DNA of 64,000 nucleotides from Aliiroseovarius pelagivivens (GCF_900302485.1 NZ_OMOI01000002.1:372001-436000), one strand, 5' to 3'; shown: positions 9,094-17,208, counted from the stretch's first letter. A program made the numbers and translations. Notes: generated by a model from the sequence alone, not told the origin.

Positions 9094-9124
9094 TTGATAA
9101 TTCCTAAAGCTAACTTTAGCTCAA
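9094..9124 (-). promoter_or_regulatory. SoxR-type promoter and operator for the VOC gene
   Basis: On the minus strand, TTGAGC (9119-9124) and TATCAA (9094-9099) form -35/-10 elements separated by 19 bp, the over-long spacer typical of MerR/SoxR-activated promoters. Between them lies the palindromic box CCTAAAGCTAACTTTAGC (9103-9120). It differs at only four of 18 positions from the E. coli soxS operator as I recall it. SoxR is encoded divergently at once downstream of the site. Together these predict SoxR activation of the VOC gene and possibly effects on soxR itself. Confidence 0.8.
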
Positions 9125-9146
9125 GCTTTTTCTTTCGGGGGTTTTC

Positions 9147-9611
9147 ATGGAACGCAGAAACGAGATTTCCATCGGCACACTGGCAGACCGCACCGGGTTG
9201 GCCGTGTCCGCGATCCGATATTACGAAACACAGGGACTGGTCGCGCCCGAGCGCAACGCGGGTGGGCAGAGGCGGTTTTTGCGATCGGACATCCGCCGTC
9301 TGAGCTTCGTGATGATCGCGCAAAAGTTCGGCTTCACGCTGGATCGTATCCGCGAGGTAATGACCCGCCTGCCCCAAAGCCGCACACCGACTGCTACGGA
9401 CTGGACAGAGATCTCTCAGGATTTCCGCGCCGAACTGGACGAACAGATCGAGGCTCTAACCCGCCTGCGTGACAAGCTGGACGGATGCATCGGCTGCGGT
9501 TGCCTGTCACTGGATCGCTGCGCGCTGTACAACCCCGACGATGTGGCCGCGGATAAGGGCGCAGGGCCACGATATCTGATGGGGGATGAGGCGGTCAGGC
9601 CGGAGGACTAA
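9147..9611 (+). CDS. soxR: Redox-sensitive transcriptional activator SoxR
   Basis: A 154-residue MerR-family protein. The N-terminal winged helix-turn-helix reads SIGTLADRTGLAVSAIRYYETQGL, followed by a dimerisation helix. The SoxR-specific [2Fe-2S] cluster motif CIGCGCLSLDRC is at residues 114-125 (Cys114, 117, 119, 125) with the downstream NPDD. In non-enteric bacteria SoxR usually responds directly to redox-cycling compounds and controls small sets of genes such as transporters and oxygenases, with no SoxS. Here the likely target is the divergent VOC gene. Confidence 0.93.
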   Translation: MERRNEISIGTLADRTGLAVSAIRYYETQGLVAPERNAGGQRRFLRSDIRRLSFVMIAQKFGFTLDRIREVMTRLPQSRTPTATDWTEISQDFRAELDEQIEALTRLRDKLDGCIGCGCLSLDRCALYNPDDVAADKGAGPRYLMGDEAVRPED

Positions 9612-9695
9612 CGCGTCCCGACCATCCCCGCCTCTTGATCTGGCTTAAGGCAACACGATCAACACTCCGTCAGACTGCCCTGAAGGAGACCGCCT

Positions 9696-10406
9696 ATGCC
9701 AGAACATGGACACAGCCCGCAGGAAATCACAGCGCGCATCGGCTCCCCACCTGGACGTGGGGTGCTGAAAGATGCCGTTTATGGCGCGATCGACGGTGCG
9801 GTGACCACCTTCGCCATCGTCGCGGGCGTCGCGGGCGCCGGGCTCTCGCCCTTCATCATCGTCATCCTGGGGCTGGCAAACGTGCTGGCCGACGGGTTTT
9901 CGATGGCGGCTGCGGCCTATTCCGGGACCAAGGCCGAGCAGGACAACTTTCAGCGTATCCGAAAGATCGAGGAAGAGCACATCGCGCGCAATCCCGAAGG
10001 GGAATGGCGCGAGGTTCGGGAAATCCTGTCCCAGAAAGGGCTGTCTGATCAGATCCTGGACGAGGCAACCAACGCCGTCACCAAAGACAAGGAACGCTGG
10101 ATCGCCCTGATGATGGAAGGCGAATACGGACTGGGCGGAATAGACCCTAATCCACTGCGATCAGCCACAACGACCTTTCTGGCCTTTCTTGTTGCCGGCA
10201 TGATCCCCTTGCTGCCCTTCATCCTCAAACTCGAGGGTGCATTCACCTATTCAGCATGGGTAACAATGGCGAGCTTCTTTGCCATCGGTGCCCTGAAAAG
10301 CCATTGGTCGCTTAGCCCGTGGTGGCGGTCCGCCATCGAAACACTGCTGATCGGAGGGGCCGCGGCTGGGTTGGCTTATGGGGTTGGGAGTATGTTTAAC
10401 GCCTGA
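9696..10406 (+). CDS. VIT1/CCC1-family transporter (iron/manganese)
   Basis: A 236-residue membrane protein with an N-terminal GVLKDAVYGAIDGAVTTFAIVAGVAGAGLS segment, typical of the vacuolar iron transporter family. It has five predicted membrane helices: two near residues 25-75, then a cytoplasmic Glu-rich stretch (RKIEEEHIARNPEGEWREVREIL), then three from about residue 150. The Glu-rich stretch resembles the metal-binding domain of VIT proteins. Bacterial members are thought to export Fe(II) or Mn(II). A purine-rich AGGAG sequence precedes the ATG. It sits alone downstream of soxR. Confidence 0.85.
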   Translation: MPEHGHSPQEITARIGSPPGRGVLKDAVYGAIDGAVTTFAIVAGVAGAGLSPFIIVILGLANVLADGFSMAAAAYSGTKAEQDNFQRIRKIEEEHIARNPEGEWREVREILSQKGLSDQILDEATNAVTKDKERWIALMMEGEYGLGGIDPNPLRSATTTFLAFLVAGMIPLLPFILKLEGAFTYSAWVTMASFFAIGALKSHWSLSPWWRSAIETLLIGGAAAGLAYGVGSMFNA

Positions 10407-10489
10407 CACCCTAGCGGTGGGCAAAAGTTGACGGATCGACGGGACGCTCTACCCTAACAATGTCACCGCCGCTTGGGAGAAGACTGGCC

Positions 10490-11392
10490 ATGTTGAAATC
10501 ATACCTCACGCCCTTGCTAAAGGTCGCATTAGCCTCTTGGGCGATGCTGTTACCCTCGGTAGCTATTGCTGATTCTCATGACCACCCAATCGGTGACGCG
10601 GTTTCGGAACTGCCGATTTTCGACGCGCATATCCACTATAAGGAACCCGCTTGGGAACCCTATCCAGTCGAATCCGTGATTAGACTGATGGACAATACAG
10701 GCGTAGCGATGGGCCTTGTCTCGTCCACCCCGGATGAAGGCACCATCATGCTGTGGGAGCATGCCCCCAATCGCGTGGTGCCCGAGTTGCGCCCTTATCA
10801 TGGCAATGCGGGCTCGTCGAATTGGACTGAATTCCCCGAGATGCAGCAGTATCTTGAGGGACGGCTACACGCCCACCCTCACGAGGGAATTGGCGAATTT
10901 CACATTCGAAATCGGAAGATGTGGGACGAAGATCTGTTTCGTAGCATTATTGAAATGGCGAAAAATCTGGACCTTTTTTTGCATGTTCATTCCGACGCCG
11001 AACCCATCCGCTGGCTCTATGATTTGGACCCTGATGTCAAAATAATTTGGGCACATGCTGGACTGGGTGAACCCGCCAGCGAGGTTTACAGACTGATGTC
11101 CCAATACCCAGAGCTGGTCGCGGACACATCACTGCGCGAGCATGCAATACTGGGTTACGGCGACAATCTTGATCCCGAATGGAAAAAAATCGTGTTCGAT
11201 TTTCAAGATCGGCTGATGGTTGGCAGCGACACTTGGGTAAACGGCCAATGGGACAACTACGAGGGCATTATCGCGTCCAACCGGCAATGGCTGTCCAAGC
11301 TGCCGCGCAGCGTGGCCGAGAAGATTGCCTATAAGAACGCAGAACGCCTATTTGGTCGCGACATTTCCATGGAGTTGATCGGGACGAAATAA
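10490..11392 (+). CDS. Secreted amidohydrolase-2 family protein
   Basis: The ATG at 10490 follows GGGAGA at 10475-10480 and gives 300 residues; the ATG at 10460 is less well supported. The N terminus is a signal peptide (charged start, hydrophobic ALASWAMLLPSVAIA, likely cleavage after AIADS), so the enzyme should be periplasmic. The mature part shows amidohydrolase TIM-barrel motifs: FDAHIHY (HxH metal ligands), a WAHAGLGEP His and a late GSDTW Asp. The family hydrolyses amides or decarboxylates aromatic acids; the substrate is unknown. Its codon use looks slightly more AT-rich than its neighbours, which may hint at separate acquisition. Confidence 0.78.
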   Translation: MLKSYLTPLLKVALASWAMLLPSVAIADSHDHPIGDAVSELPIFDAHIHYKEPAWEPYPVESVIRLMDNTGVAMGLVSSTPDEGTIMLWEHAPNRVVPELRPYHGNAGSSNWTEFPEMQQYLEGRLHAHPHEGIGEFHIRNRKMWDEDLFRSIIEMAKNLDLFLHVHSDAEPIRWLYDLDPDVKIIWAHAGLGEPASEVYRLMSQYPELVADTSLREHAILGYGDNLDPEWKKIVFDFQDRLMVGSDTWVNGQWDNYEGIIASNRQWLSKLPRSVAEKIAYKNAERLFGRDISMELIGTK

Positions 11393-11424
11393 GACACCCG
11401 GACCACTAGGACCCGGCCAGTCCA

Positions 11425-11444
11425 TCAGGGGGGTGTACCCCTGA
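11425..11444 (+). terminator. Possible terminator hairpin after the amidohydrolase gene
   Basis: TCAGGGG and CCCCTGA form a 7-bp stem with a 6-nt loop, 33 bp past the stop. No T-tract follows, so efficiency is doubtful. Confidence 0.4.
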
Positions 11445-11525
11445 CCGCGCAGCACAGAATACAACTATATCGACACCAACCCGAGTGTCTCTCTCGCAAC
11501 AATTTACAACGTAATGGCGCGGTGC

Positions 11526-11542
11526 ATTGACTAGTCGTCAAT
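11526..11542. promoter_or_regulatory. Candidate operator: ATTGAC-N5-GTCAAT inverted repeat
   Basis: A perfect 6-bp inverted repeat with a 5-bp spacer (ATTGAC TAGTC GTCAAT) lies 41 bp before the outer-membrane protein start. The size and symmetry suit a dimeric helix-turn-helix regulator. A second ATTGAC occurs at about 11551. The regulator is unknown. Confidence 0.4.
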
Positions 11543-11583
11543 AAGAAAACATTGACCATATTGGGAATACAAAGGGTACTACA

Positions 11584-12177
11584 ATGAAAACAAAGATTTG
11601 CACAGCAGTCGCATTTGCTGCCTCCCTGATTGGCGCAAGCGCTGCTTCAGCAGAACAAGGCTTCTACTACGGTGGATCGCTTGGCGTTCTGACGCTTGAA
11701 AGTGACTCATTCGACCGCACCACGGGTGGCAGCGTCACCTTGGGCGCCGTTGCTGGTTATCGGTTCGAACTCCAGAACGGCTGGTCGACCGGTGTGGAAG
11801 CTTCATTCGATTTCCTGAAAAACGGCGAGATGTCCTATGACAACGGACAGCCCTCGTGCACCAGCCGCTCGCCGGATTGGTGTGATGTGGACAACATCGT
11901 ACGCCTCCGCGGCTTTGTTGGCGTTCCGGTTGGCGACAACTTTGAGATCATGGCGATGGGTGGTTTTGCCACGGCAGCTGGCCTTGCAGAAGACGGTCCT
12001 TTCACCTTCGCTGACAGCCGCGCCAAAGGCTTCACAGTCGGTTTGGGCGCGCAGACCGAAACCAGCTTCGGCACCACCCGGGTCGAGCTGTCCTACGACA
12101 AAATGTCGAAGATTATGCCGAACGATTACAACAAGACGCTTGAAGTGATCTCGCTCAAGACGTCGATCTTGTTCTAA
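11584..12177 (+). CDS. Outer-membrane beta-barrel protein
   Basis: A 197-residue protein with a clear signal peptide (MKTKICTAVAFAASLIGASA, cleavage near SAAEQG). The mature part alternates polar and hydrophobic residues in short strands (FYYGGSLGVLTLES, VTLGAVAGYRFELQNGWSTGVEASFDF) and ends TLEVISLKTSILF, with the terminal Phe expected for BAM-dependent insertion. About eight strands are likely, as in OmpA/OmpW-like small barrels. A disulfide between the two Cys of CTSRSPDWC in an extracellular loop is possible. Function is unknown. A strong bidirectional terminator follows. Confidence 0.82.
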   Translation: MKTKICTAVAFAASLIGASAASAEQGFYYGGSLGVLTLESDSFDRTTGGSVTLGAVAGYRFELQNGWSTGVEASFDFLKNGEMSYDNGQPSCTSRSPDWCDVDNIVRLRGFVGVPVGDNFEIMAMGGFATAAGLAEDGPFTFADSRAKGFTVGLGAQTETSFGTTRVELSYDKMSKIMPNDYNKTLEVISLKTSILF

Positions 12178-12196
12178 TCGGACGACAAATCACAAG

Positions 12197-12231
12197 AAAA
12201 CGGGCGCAGGGGAAACCTTGCGCCCGTTTTT
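12197..12231. terminator. Bidirectional Rho-independent terminator
   Basis: AAAACGGGCGCAGG pairs with CCTTGCGCCCGTTTT (one bulged base) around a GGAAA loop, followed by TCGTTT. A-tract and T-tract flank both sides, so it can serve both the outer-membrane gene and the convergent response-regulator gene. Confidence 0.85.
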
Positions 12232-12241
12232 CGTTTAGACC

Positions 12242-12928
12242 TTATGCGTTCAGGCGATAGCCACCGCTTTCCGTCACCAACAGCCGTGCGTTCGAGGGGT
12301 CAGGCTCGATCTTCTGACGCAGGCGATAGATGTGGGTTTCCAGCGTGTGGGTGGTGACGCCAGCGTTATAGCCCCAGACCTCGTGCAGCAGCACATCACG
12401 CGCCACGACACCATCGGTCGAGCGATAGAGGAACTTCAGGATGTTCGTCTCTTTCTCGGTCAGGCGGACCTTGCGGTCGTCCTCGGTCACCAGCATCTTC
12501 ACGGAGGGCTTGAAGGTGTACGGCCCAAGCTGGAACACGGCGTCCTCGGACTGTTCATGCTGGCGCAGCTGGGCGCGAATACGGGCCAGAAGCACCGGGA
12601 ATTTGAAGGGTTTCGACACATAATCATTGGCACCCGCGTCCAGGCCAAGAATGGTATCCGCGTCGGTGTCATGCCCAGTGAGCATCAGGATCGGGCATTT
12701 CACGCCCTGCTTGCGCATCACGCGGCACAGCTCGCGTCCATCGGTGTCGGGCAGACCCACATCCAAGATCACCAGATCATAAAGGGCTTCCTTGGACTTG
12801 GTGATCGCCTCGGCCCCGTTCCCGGCTTCGAACACGTCGAAATCCTCGGTCATCAAAAGCTGTTCGGCCAGCGCGTCGCGCAGATCCTCGTCGTCATCTA
12901 CCAGCAAAATCTTTTTCAACGTGGACAT
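12242..12928 (-). CDS. OmpR-family response regulator (possibly CenR-like)
   Basis: The start at 12928 gives 228 residues beginning MSTLKKILLVDDDEDLRDAL. The receiver domain has the acidic pair near residues 11-13, the phospho-acceptor Asp56 in LVILDVGLP, a Thr in MLTGHD and Lys in VSKPFK. The C-terminal half is an OmpR-type winged helix with LTEKETNILKFLYR and THTLETHIYRLRQKIEP. The DDDEDLRDALAEQL N terminus reminds me of CenR, the essential cell-envelope regulator of alphaproteobacteria, but I cannot confirm this by eye. No histidine kinase gene is adjacent. Divergent from ribA. Confidence 0.85.
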   Translation of the reverse strand: MSTLKKILLVDDDEDLRDALAEQLLMTEDFDVFEAGNGAEAITKSKEALYDLVILDVGLPDTDGRELCRVMRKQGVKCPILMLTGHDTDADTILGLDAGANDYVSKPFKFPVLLARIRAQLRQHEQSEDAVFQLGPYTFKPSVKMLVTEDDRKVRLTEKETNILKFLYRSTDGVVARDVLLHEVWGYNAGVTTHTLETHIYRLRQKIEPDPSNARLLVTESGGYRLNA

Positions 12929-13079
12929 GGTGCCCTCCTCTGTCGCCTTGTTGACAGATTTGTGGGCGCGCACGGAAATGACAAGATATGCAACAAAACT
13001 CTCACGGCCTCGTGTCAATTCGCCGGGAAATGTTTCATATCGTGTCAGAACCGCCTATCTAGGGCGGGAAAGGATGCCC

Positions 13080-14159
13080 ATGACGCTTGCCCCAAACCAG
13101 ACCGAGCTTCTAGCCCGCGCCCGTGCCGATCTGCGCATGGGGGTGCCGGTTATCTTGCGGTTGGATGGGCGCGATGTGCTGGCAGCAGCGGCCGAGACCT
13201 TGTCTGCCGGGCGGTTGGACAGCCTGCGCGCCTTGGGGGACGCTGTTCTGGCGATCACGCCGCGCCGCGCCGAGACGCTGAAGGCGCGTGCTTATTCCGA
13301 CCAAGTGGCCCGGATCGAGCTACCGTCGGATGCGGACACACGCTGGATTACCTCGGTGGCGGATCCGGCGGATGACCTGTCGCACCCGATGAAAGGTCCC
13401 TTCCGCACCTGCCGTGGCGGAGATGACGCGCTGGAGGCACATGCGATTGCGCTTTGCAAAACAGCACAACTTCTGCCCTCGGCGTTGGTGGTAGAAACGC
13501 AAGATGCGGACGCCTTGGCCCTGTCGCATGGCCTAACACAGGTACATCTGGATCCGGCAACGCTGCGTGATCTGCATCTGGTGCCCGTGGTCCATGCCCG
13601 CCTGCCCATGCAAGTCAGCGAGGCCGGGCGGCTTCATATCTTCCGTCCCGAAGACGGTGGTGAAGAACACTATGCCGTCGAAATTGGCCGCCCTTCGCGC
13701 AACGAACCAGTGCTGGCGCGACTGCATTCGGCCTGTTTCACCGGCGACGTGCTGGGAAGCCTGAAATGCGATTGCGGTCCGCAATTGAACGCCGCGTTGG
13801 CCGCCATGGGGGCAGGCGGCGCGGGCGTGTTGCTCTACCTGAACCAAGAGGGTCGCGGCATCGGGTTAGCCAACAAGATGCGCGCCTATTCCCTGCAAGA
13901 TCAAGGGTTTGACACGGTCGAGGCCAACCACCGCCTTGGGTTTGAGGACGACGAGCGCGACTTCCGCATAGGCTCGGAGATCTTGAAATCCATGGGATTC
14001 AGCCAGGTCAAACTGATGACGAATAACCCGCGCAAAGTGGCGATGATGGAAGACAACGGCATCACAGTGGCCGAACGCGTGCCGCTGAAAGTGGGCGAAG
14101 GCGCGCATAACGCGGCCTATCTGGCGACCAAAGCCAAGAAATCTGGGCATCTTCTGTGA
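13080..14159 (+). CDS. ribA: GTP cyclohydrolase II with N-terminal extension
   Basis: The ATG at 13080 has GGGAAAGG about 6 bases upstream; 359 residues. The C-terminal half is GTP cyclohydrolase II: the zinc site in SACFTGDVLGSLKCDCG (three Cys), then YLNQEGRGIGLANKMRAY and LGFEDDERDF. It opens the imidazole ring of GTP to start riboflavin synthesis. About 150 residues precede this domain, whereas the E. coli enzyme is about 196 residues in total. The extension faintly resembles a degenerate DHBP-synthase domain but lacks that family's acidic metal site, so it is likely structural. The L,D-transpeptidase gene overlaps its stop. Confidence 0.88.
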   Translation: MTLAPNQTELLARARADLRMGVPVILRLDGRDVLAAAAETLSAGRLDSLRALGDAVLAITPRRAETLKARAYSDQVARIELPSDADTRWITSVADPADDLSHPMKGPFRTCRGGDDALEAHAIALCKTAQLLPSALVVETQDADALALSHGLTQVHLDPATLRDLHLVPVVHARLPMQVSEAGRLHIFRPEDGGEEHYAVEIGRPSRNEPVLARLHSACFTGDVLGSLKCDCGPQLNAALAAMGAGGAGVLLYLNQEGRGIGLANKMRAYSLQDQGFDTVEANHRLGFEDDERDFRIGSEILKSMGFSQVKLMTNNPRKVAMMEDNGITVAERVPLKVGEGAHNAAYLATKAKKSGHLL

Positions 14160-14668
14160 TCACCCCACGCCGTCATGACATGGTCGTCACCCGCTGGGGT
14201 GCACGCTTCATGGGACGGCGTTTTGCCGTGGCCATTGGCCGTGGCGGCATGACAGATGACAAACACGAGGGCGACGGGGCGACCCCTCGTGGCGTCTGGC
14301 GCTTGATGGGCGGCAGCTTTCGCGCGGATCGCCTGCCCCAACCTGTTTCTCCGCTAAACCTGAATAGCATCGGCCCAATGGATGTCTGGTCCGACGACCC
14401 TGAAGATCCCGCCTATAATCACGGGCTACGCGCGCAGAACTATGCCCATAGCCACGAAAAAATGCGCATGACCGCGCCGCTTTATGACGTGGTGCTGTTC
14501 AGCGACTGGAACTATCCAGACGCGACGCCCGGCAAAGGCTCCGCCATTTTCGTGCACCAGTGGCGCAAACCGCGCCATCCGACGGCAGGCTGCCTGGCAT
14601 TTGCGCCCAAAGACCTGCACTGGATTCTTGAACGCTGGACCCAGCAAAGCCGGATCATCGTTCGCTAA
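14156..14668 (+). CDS. L,D-transpeptidase (YkuD) family protein
   Basis: A 170-residue protein starting with GTG that overlaps the ribA stop (GTGA). The YkuD domain fills most of it: an early AVAIGRGGM strand, GDGATPRGVWRL, then the catalytic region IFVHQWRKPRHPTAGCLAFAP, in which His and Cys form the active site (HPTAGC; usual motif SHGC). No signal peptide is visible, which is unusual for an enzyme that normally acts on peptidoglycan in the periplasm. A small ATG-started version at 14180 would not change this. It may be exported without a classical signal or act on another substrate. Confidence 0.8.
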   Translation: MITPRRHDMVVTRWGARFMGRRFAVAIGRGGMTDDKHEGDGATPRGVWRLMGGSFRADRLPQPVSPLNLNSIGPMDVWSDDPEDPAYNHGLRAQNYAHSHEKMRMTAPLYDVVLFSDWNYPDATPGKGSAIFVHQWRKPRHPTAGCLAFAPKDLHWILERWTQQSRIIVR

Positions 14669-14701
14669 CTCTATTTTCTTACCGAAAATATCCTGGGGTG
14701 A

Positions 14702-14729
14702 GAGCCGCAGGCTCGAGGGGCAAAGCCCC
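14702..14729. repeat. Two tandem hairpins, GAGCC/GGCTC and GGGGC/GCCCC
   Basis: GAGCC-GCA-GGCTC (14702-14714) and GGGGC-AAA-GCCCC (14717-14729) are two perfect 5-bp stems back to back, between convergent genes and touching the stop of the YggS gene. They have no T-tract. The pattern has the look of a dispersed intergenic element rather than a simple terminator. Confidence 0.5.
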
Positions 14730-15382
14730 TACGCATAGTCCCGTTCGCCAAAGATCGCCGAGCCAACCCGCACATAGGTCGCACCCTGCGCAATCGCGCG
14801 TTCGAAATCACTACTCATACCCATCGATAGACCCTCGAATCCGTGCTTCTTCGCCAGCTTCGCCAACAGGGCAAAATGCAGGCTGGGTTCTTCATCTGAA
14901 GGCGGGATGCACATCAGCCCTTCCACGGGCAGGTTCAGCTCGCGGCAAAGGGCCACAAGCTCGGCCAGATCGCCCGGCAATACGCCTGCTTTCTGATCCT
15001 CCTCGCCCGTATTCACCTGAATGAACAGTCTCGGGCAGTGGCCTTCCTCGTCTGCGATGCGCGCGATGGCGCGGGCCAGCTTGGGTCGGTCGACGGAATG
15101 GATTACGTCAAACAACCCCATTGCTTGCCGGGTCTTGTTGGTTTGAAGCGGACCGATCAGGTGAAGTTCGACCCCATCGAACTTCTCTTTCAAGTCTGGC
15201 CATTTGCCAGCAGCCTCTTGCACCTTGTTTTCACCGAAAACGCGGTGGCCTTCTTCCAGCACGGCGACCACGCGTTCCAAGGGCTGAACCTTAGATACGG
15301 CAATCAATTGCGCCGATCCCGGTGTGCGGCCCATTCGAGCCTCTTCCTTGGTGATGCGGTCCTGAATGTCTGAAAGTGCCAT
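14729..15382 (-). CDS. YggS-family PLP-binding protein
   Basis: A 217-residue TIM-barrel protein of the PLPBP/YggS family. The PLP lysine lies in LIAVSKVQP near residue 30, with VFGENKVQEAA, HLIGPLQTNKTR, GLMCIPP and a terminal LSMGMSSDFERAI-A-GATYVRVGSAIFG, all family hallmarks. It has no known catalytic activity and controls intracellular PLP and amino-acid homeostasis. It is a single gene on the minus strand, upstream of the porin transcript. Confidence 0.93.
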   Translation of the reverse strand: MALSDIQDRITKEEARMGRTPGSAQLIAVSKVQPLERVVAVLEEGHRVFGENKVQEAAGKWPDLKEKFDGVELHLIGPLQTNKTRQAMGLFDVIHSVDRPKLARAIARIADEEGHCPRLFIQVNTGEEDQKAGVLPGDLAELVALCRELNLPVEGLMCIPPSDEEPSLHFALLAKLAKKHGFEGLSMGMSSDFERAIAQGATYVRVGSAIFGERDYA

Positions 15383-15425
15383 GGGTCATCCTGTCTTGTG
15401 CTTGGAAACAGGTTTCCCAAAAGAA

Positions 15426-15450
15426 AAGAGCGGGCGCAAGGCCCGCTCTT
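15426..15450 (-). terminator. Rho-independent terminator of the porin gene
   Basis: AAGAGCGGGC and GCCCGCTCTT form a perfect 10-bp stem with a 5-nt loop. On the minus strand it is followed by TTTTCTTTT, 25 bp beyond the porin stop. Confidence 0.9.
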
Positions 15451-15474
15451 CCCCTACCAAATAATCCGTTAGGA

Positions 15475-16311
15475 TTAGAAGGTCATGATGATGCCCAGGT
15501 CGGCAACAGTTGCGCCGAACATGTTTTCACCGATACCAGCGTTAACCGAAGCGCCGCCGCCCAGGTCGTATGCAACGCCCAGACCGAATGCGTCAACCGA
15601 AGCTGCACCAACGGTCAGTTCCGAGTAAGCAGCCGAGATGGTTGCTGCGCCCATGGTGTAGGCAGCGTGTACGCCGTAAGCGGTTGCGTCGTTGTCGCTG
15701 TTGCGCGAGTACAGACCGTTCAGAGCGATGTCGCCGAAGTTTCCGCCAGCTTTAACAACGATGGTCGACGAACCGTCTACCATGTCGTCATAGCCCAGGC
15801 CGAAGTTGTAGTCGCCCATGGCGTAGGTAGCAGCGATCGAGAAGGTTTCTGCGCCGTTCATGTCGTACGACAGAGCAACACCGAAGTCACCAAACGAACC
15901 TTTGTACATGATGTTGCCTGCGTCGTTCAGGTCGATCATGAATTCTGCAACGTTGTCTACGCCCAGACCCGAGTAACCGATGTCGCCCAGACCCAGAGTT
16001 GCGTCAACAGCCGAACCAACAGCGCCAACGGTCAGCTTGCCGAAGCCGCCTTCGATGTGCACTTCGGTGTCACCAACAGCGGTTGCACCGTTGTCCATGG
16101 TGATGTCGAAGTCAGCGCCGAACGACAGGCCGCCGTCGGTTTCACCGGTCATCGAAACCGACAGAGTGGTGTAGTAGTCAGGTGCCCACTCGTTTACGGC
16201 GGTGTCGTTGTATACAACACCAAAACCAGCTTCACCCGAGAAGCTTACTTCAGCGGCAGCGAAACCAGCAGTTGCGACCAGAGCGGTCGAAGCGATGAGA
16301 ATCTTTTTCAT
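15475..16311 (-). CDS. Outer-membrane porin
   Basis: The start at 16311 with GAGGG upstream gives 278 residues. The N terminus is a signal peptide (MKKILIASTALVATAGFAAA), then EVSFSGEAGFGVVYND, the typical opening strand of Rhodobacter-type general porins. The rest alternates Gly-rich beta strands and ends ADLGIIMTF with a terminal Phe. Length matches the 16-strand porin-4 family. The strongly biased codon use (GTT, GCA, GGC, AAC) suggests high expression. It has its own strong terminator and a long leader region. Confidence 0.88.
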   Translation of the reverse strand: MKKILIASTALVATAGFAAAEVSFSGEAGFGVVYNDTAVNEWAPDYYTTLSVSMTGETDGGLSFGADFDITMDNGATAVGDTEVHIEGGFGKLTVGAVGSAVDATLGLGDIGYSGLGVDNVAEFMIDLNDAGNIMYKGSFGDFGVALSYDMNGAETFSIAATYAMGDYNFGLGYDDMVDGSSTIVVKAGGNFGDIALNGLYSRNSDNDATAYGVHAAYTMGAATISAAYSELTVGAASVDAFGLGVAYDLGGGASVNAGIGENMFGATVADLGIIMTF

Positions 16312-16589
16312 TTCGTTTTCCCTCATGAGATTTAAGAGTTCGCCCCAATTCAGGGGTATCCGAATTGAGTATGCATCGTTCAATCTACCTTTCCGACGTT
16401 CATTGCAAGTCGACTGAAACGCCGAAAACCGAATGCAGGGCGCATTGGTGCTTCTATGCCACAGTTTGATTCACGCATCGGGCGAAAACCCGCAATATCA
16501 AGAGATTCTATTATTATTAGGGTGATCTACGGCATTTGGGAAAACGCTTGCCCGCCCGCAGGGGCTTATATACTAACAAGAGGAAATTT
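16312..16589. promoter_or_regulatory. Divergent intergenic region, porin / DUF3576 gene
   Basis: These 278 bp should contain the strong porin promoter and the DUF3576 promoter. It is AT-rich at about 16500-16530 (CTATTATTATTAG). I see no repeat or operator I can defend. Confidence 0.3.
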
Positions 16590-17135
16590 ATGCATATGGG
16601 GCTGTTTATGAGCATCCTTAGAACTTCTGCTTTTGGTCTGTCATTGATCGCGATTCTTGGCCTGTCCGCCTGTGGTGGCGGTAGCGGATCGGTGGGCTCC
16701 GCCGGTTCCGGCAACATTTTCGGGGGCGGCGCGAACGCACAACAACAAGGTGGTGGTCTTGGCCATACCCCTGAGGTTGAAGAACCGCGCGAGACCATCT
16801 GGGATTTGTTCAAGAACGTGGACGACCCCAACACTACCGTCGAAGTAAACCGTTATATTTGGAATGCATCGCTGGATGTCCTGAGCTTCATGCCAGTACA
16901 GGCCGCTGATCCGTTCTCGGGTATTATCGTGTTTGGCCTTGGCCGCCCGCCGGGTGGCGGCGCTGCATATAAAGCCACCGTATATGTACGTGACCCCGCG
17001 CTGGACGCTCGTTCGCTGTCGGTTGCGCTTTATACAAGCGGTGGTCGCCCCGCCAGCGCCGAGGCCGTTCGCAAGGTTGAGGACGCGATCCTGACCCGCG
17101 CACGCCAGCTACGTATTCGTGACGGCAAGCTCTAG
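16590..17135 (+). CDS. DUF3576 lipoprotein
   Basis: The ATG at 16590 follows AGAGGAAA; starts at 16596 and 16608 are alternatives. 181 residues. The N terminus is a lipoprotein signal with a hydrophobic stretch ending GLSACGGG, so Cys is the likely lipidated residue. A Gly/Ser/Asn-rich linker follows. The conserved DUF3576 domain begins near EVNRYIWNASLDVLSFMPVQAADPFSG and ends RVEDAILTRARQLR-like. The family is common in alphaproteobacteria and has no known function. A terminator separates it from leuS, although leuS-lptE follow in the same direction. Confidence 0.82.
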   Translation: MHMGLFMSILRTSAFGLSLIAILGLSACGGGSGSVGSAGSGNIFGGGANAQQQGGGLGHTPEVEEPRETIWDLFKNVDDPNTTVEVNRYIWNASLDVLSFMPVQAADPFSGIIVFGLGRPPGGGAAYKATVYVRDPALDARSLSVALYTSGGRPASAEAVRKVEDAILTRARQLRIRDGKL

Positions 17136-17164
17136 ACCCGGATCGACCAGACTTATAAGACATG

Positions 17165-17185
17165 CGCCGGGCCACACGCCCGGCG
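17165..17185 (+). terminator. Terminator between the DUF3576 gene and leuS
   Basis: CGCCGGGC and GCCCGGCG form a perfect 8-bp stem with a CACAC loop, followed by TTTTC. It lies 24 bp before the leuS start, so it could also limit read-through into leuS. Confidence 0.75.
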
Positions 17186-17208
17186 TTTTCACATCAAGGA
17201 CCTGACGA

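Noticed and set aside
12792..13079. Upstream extension of the ribA reading frame
   Set aside because: It runs through the divergent response-regulator gene; the good ribosome-binding site and family start are at 13080.
14156..14668. Periplasmic signal peptide on the L,D-transpeptidase
   Set aside because: Neither possible start gives a hydrophobic leader, so I do not claim export.
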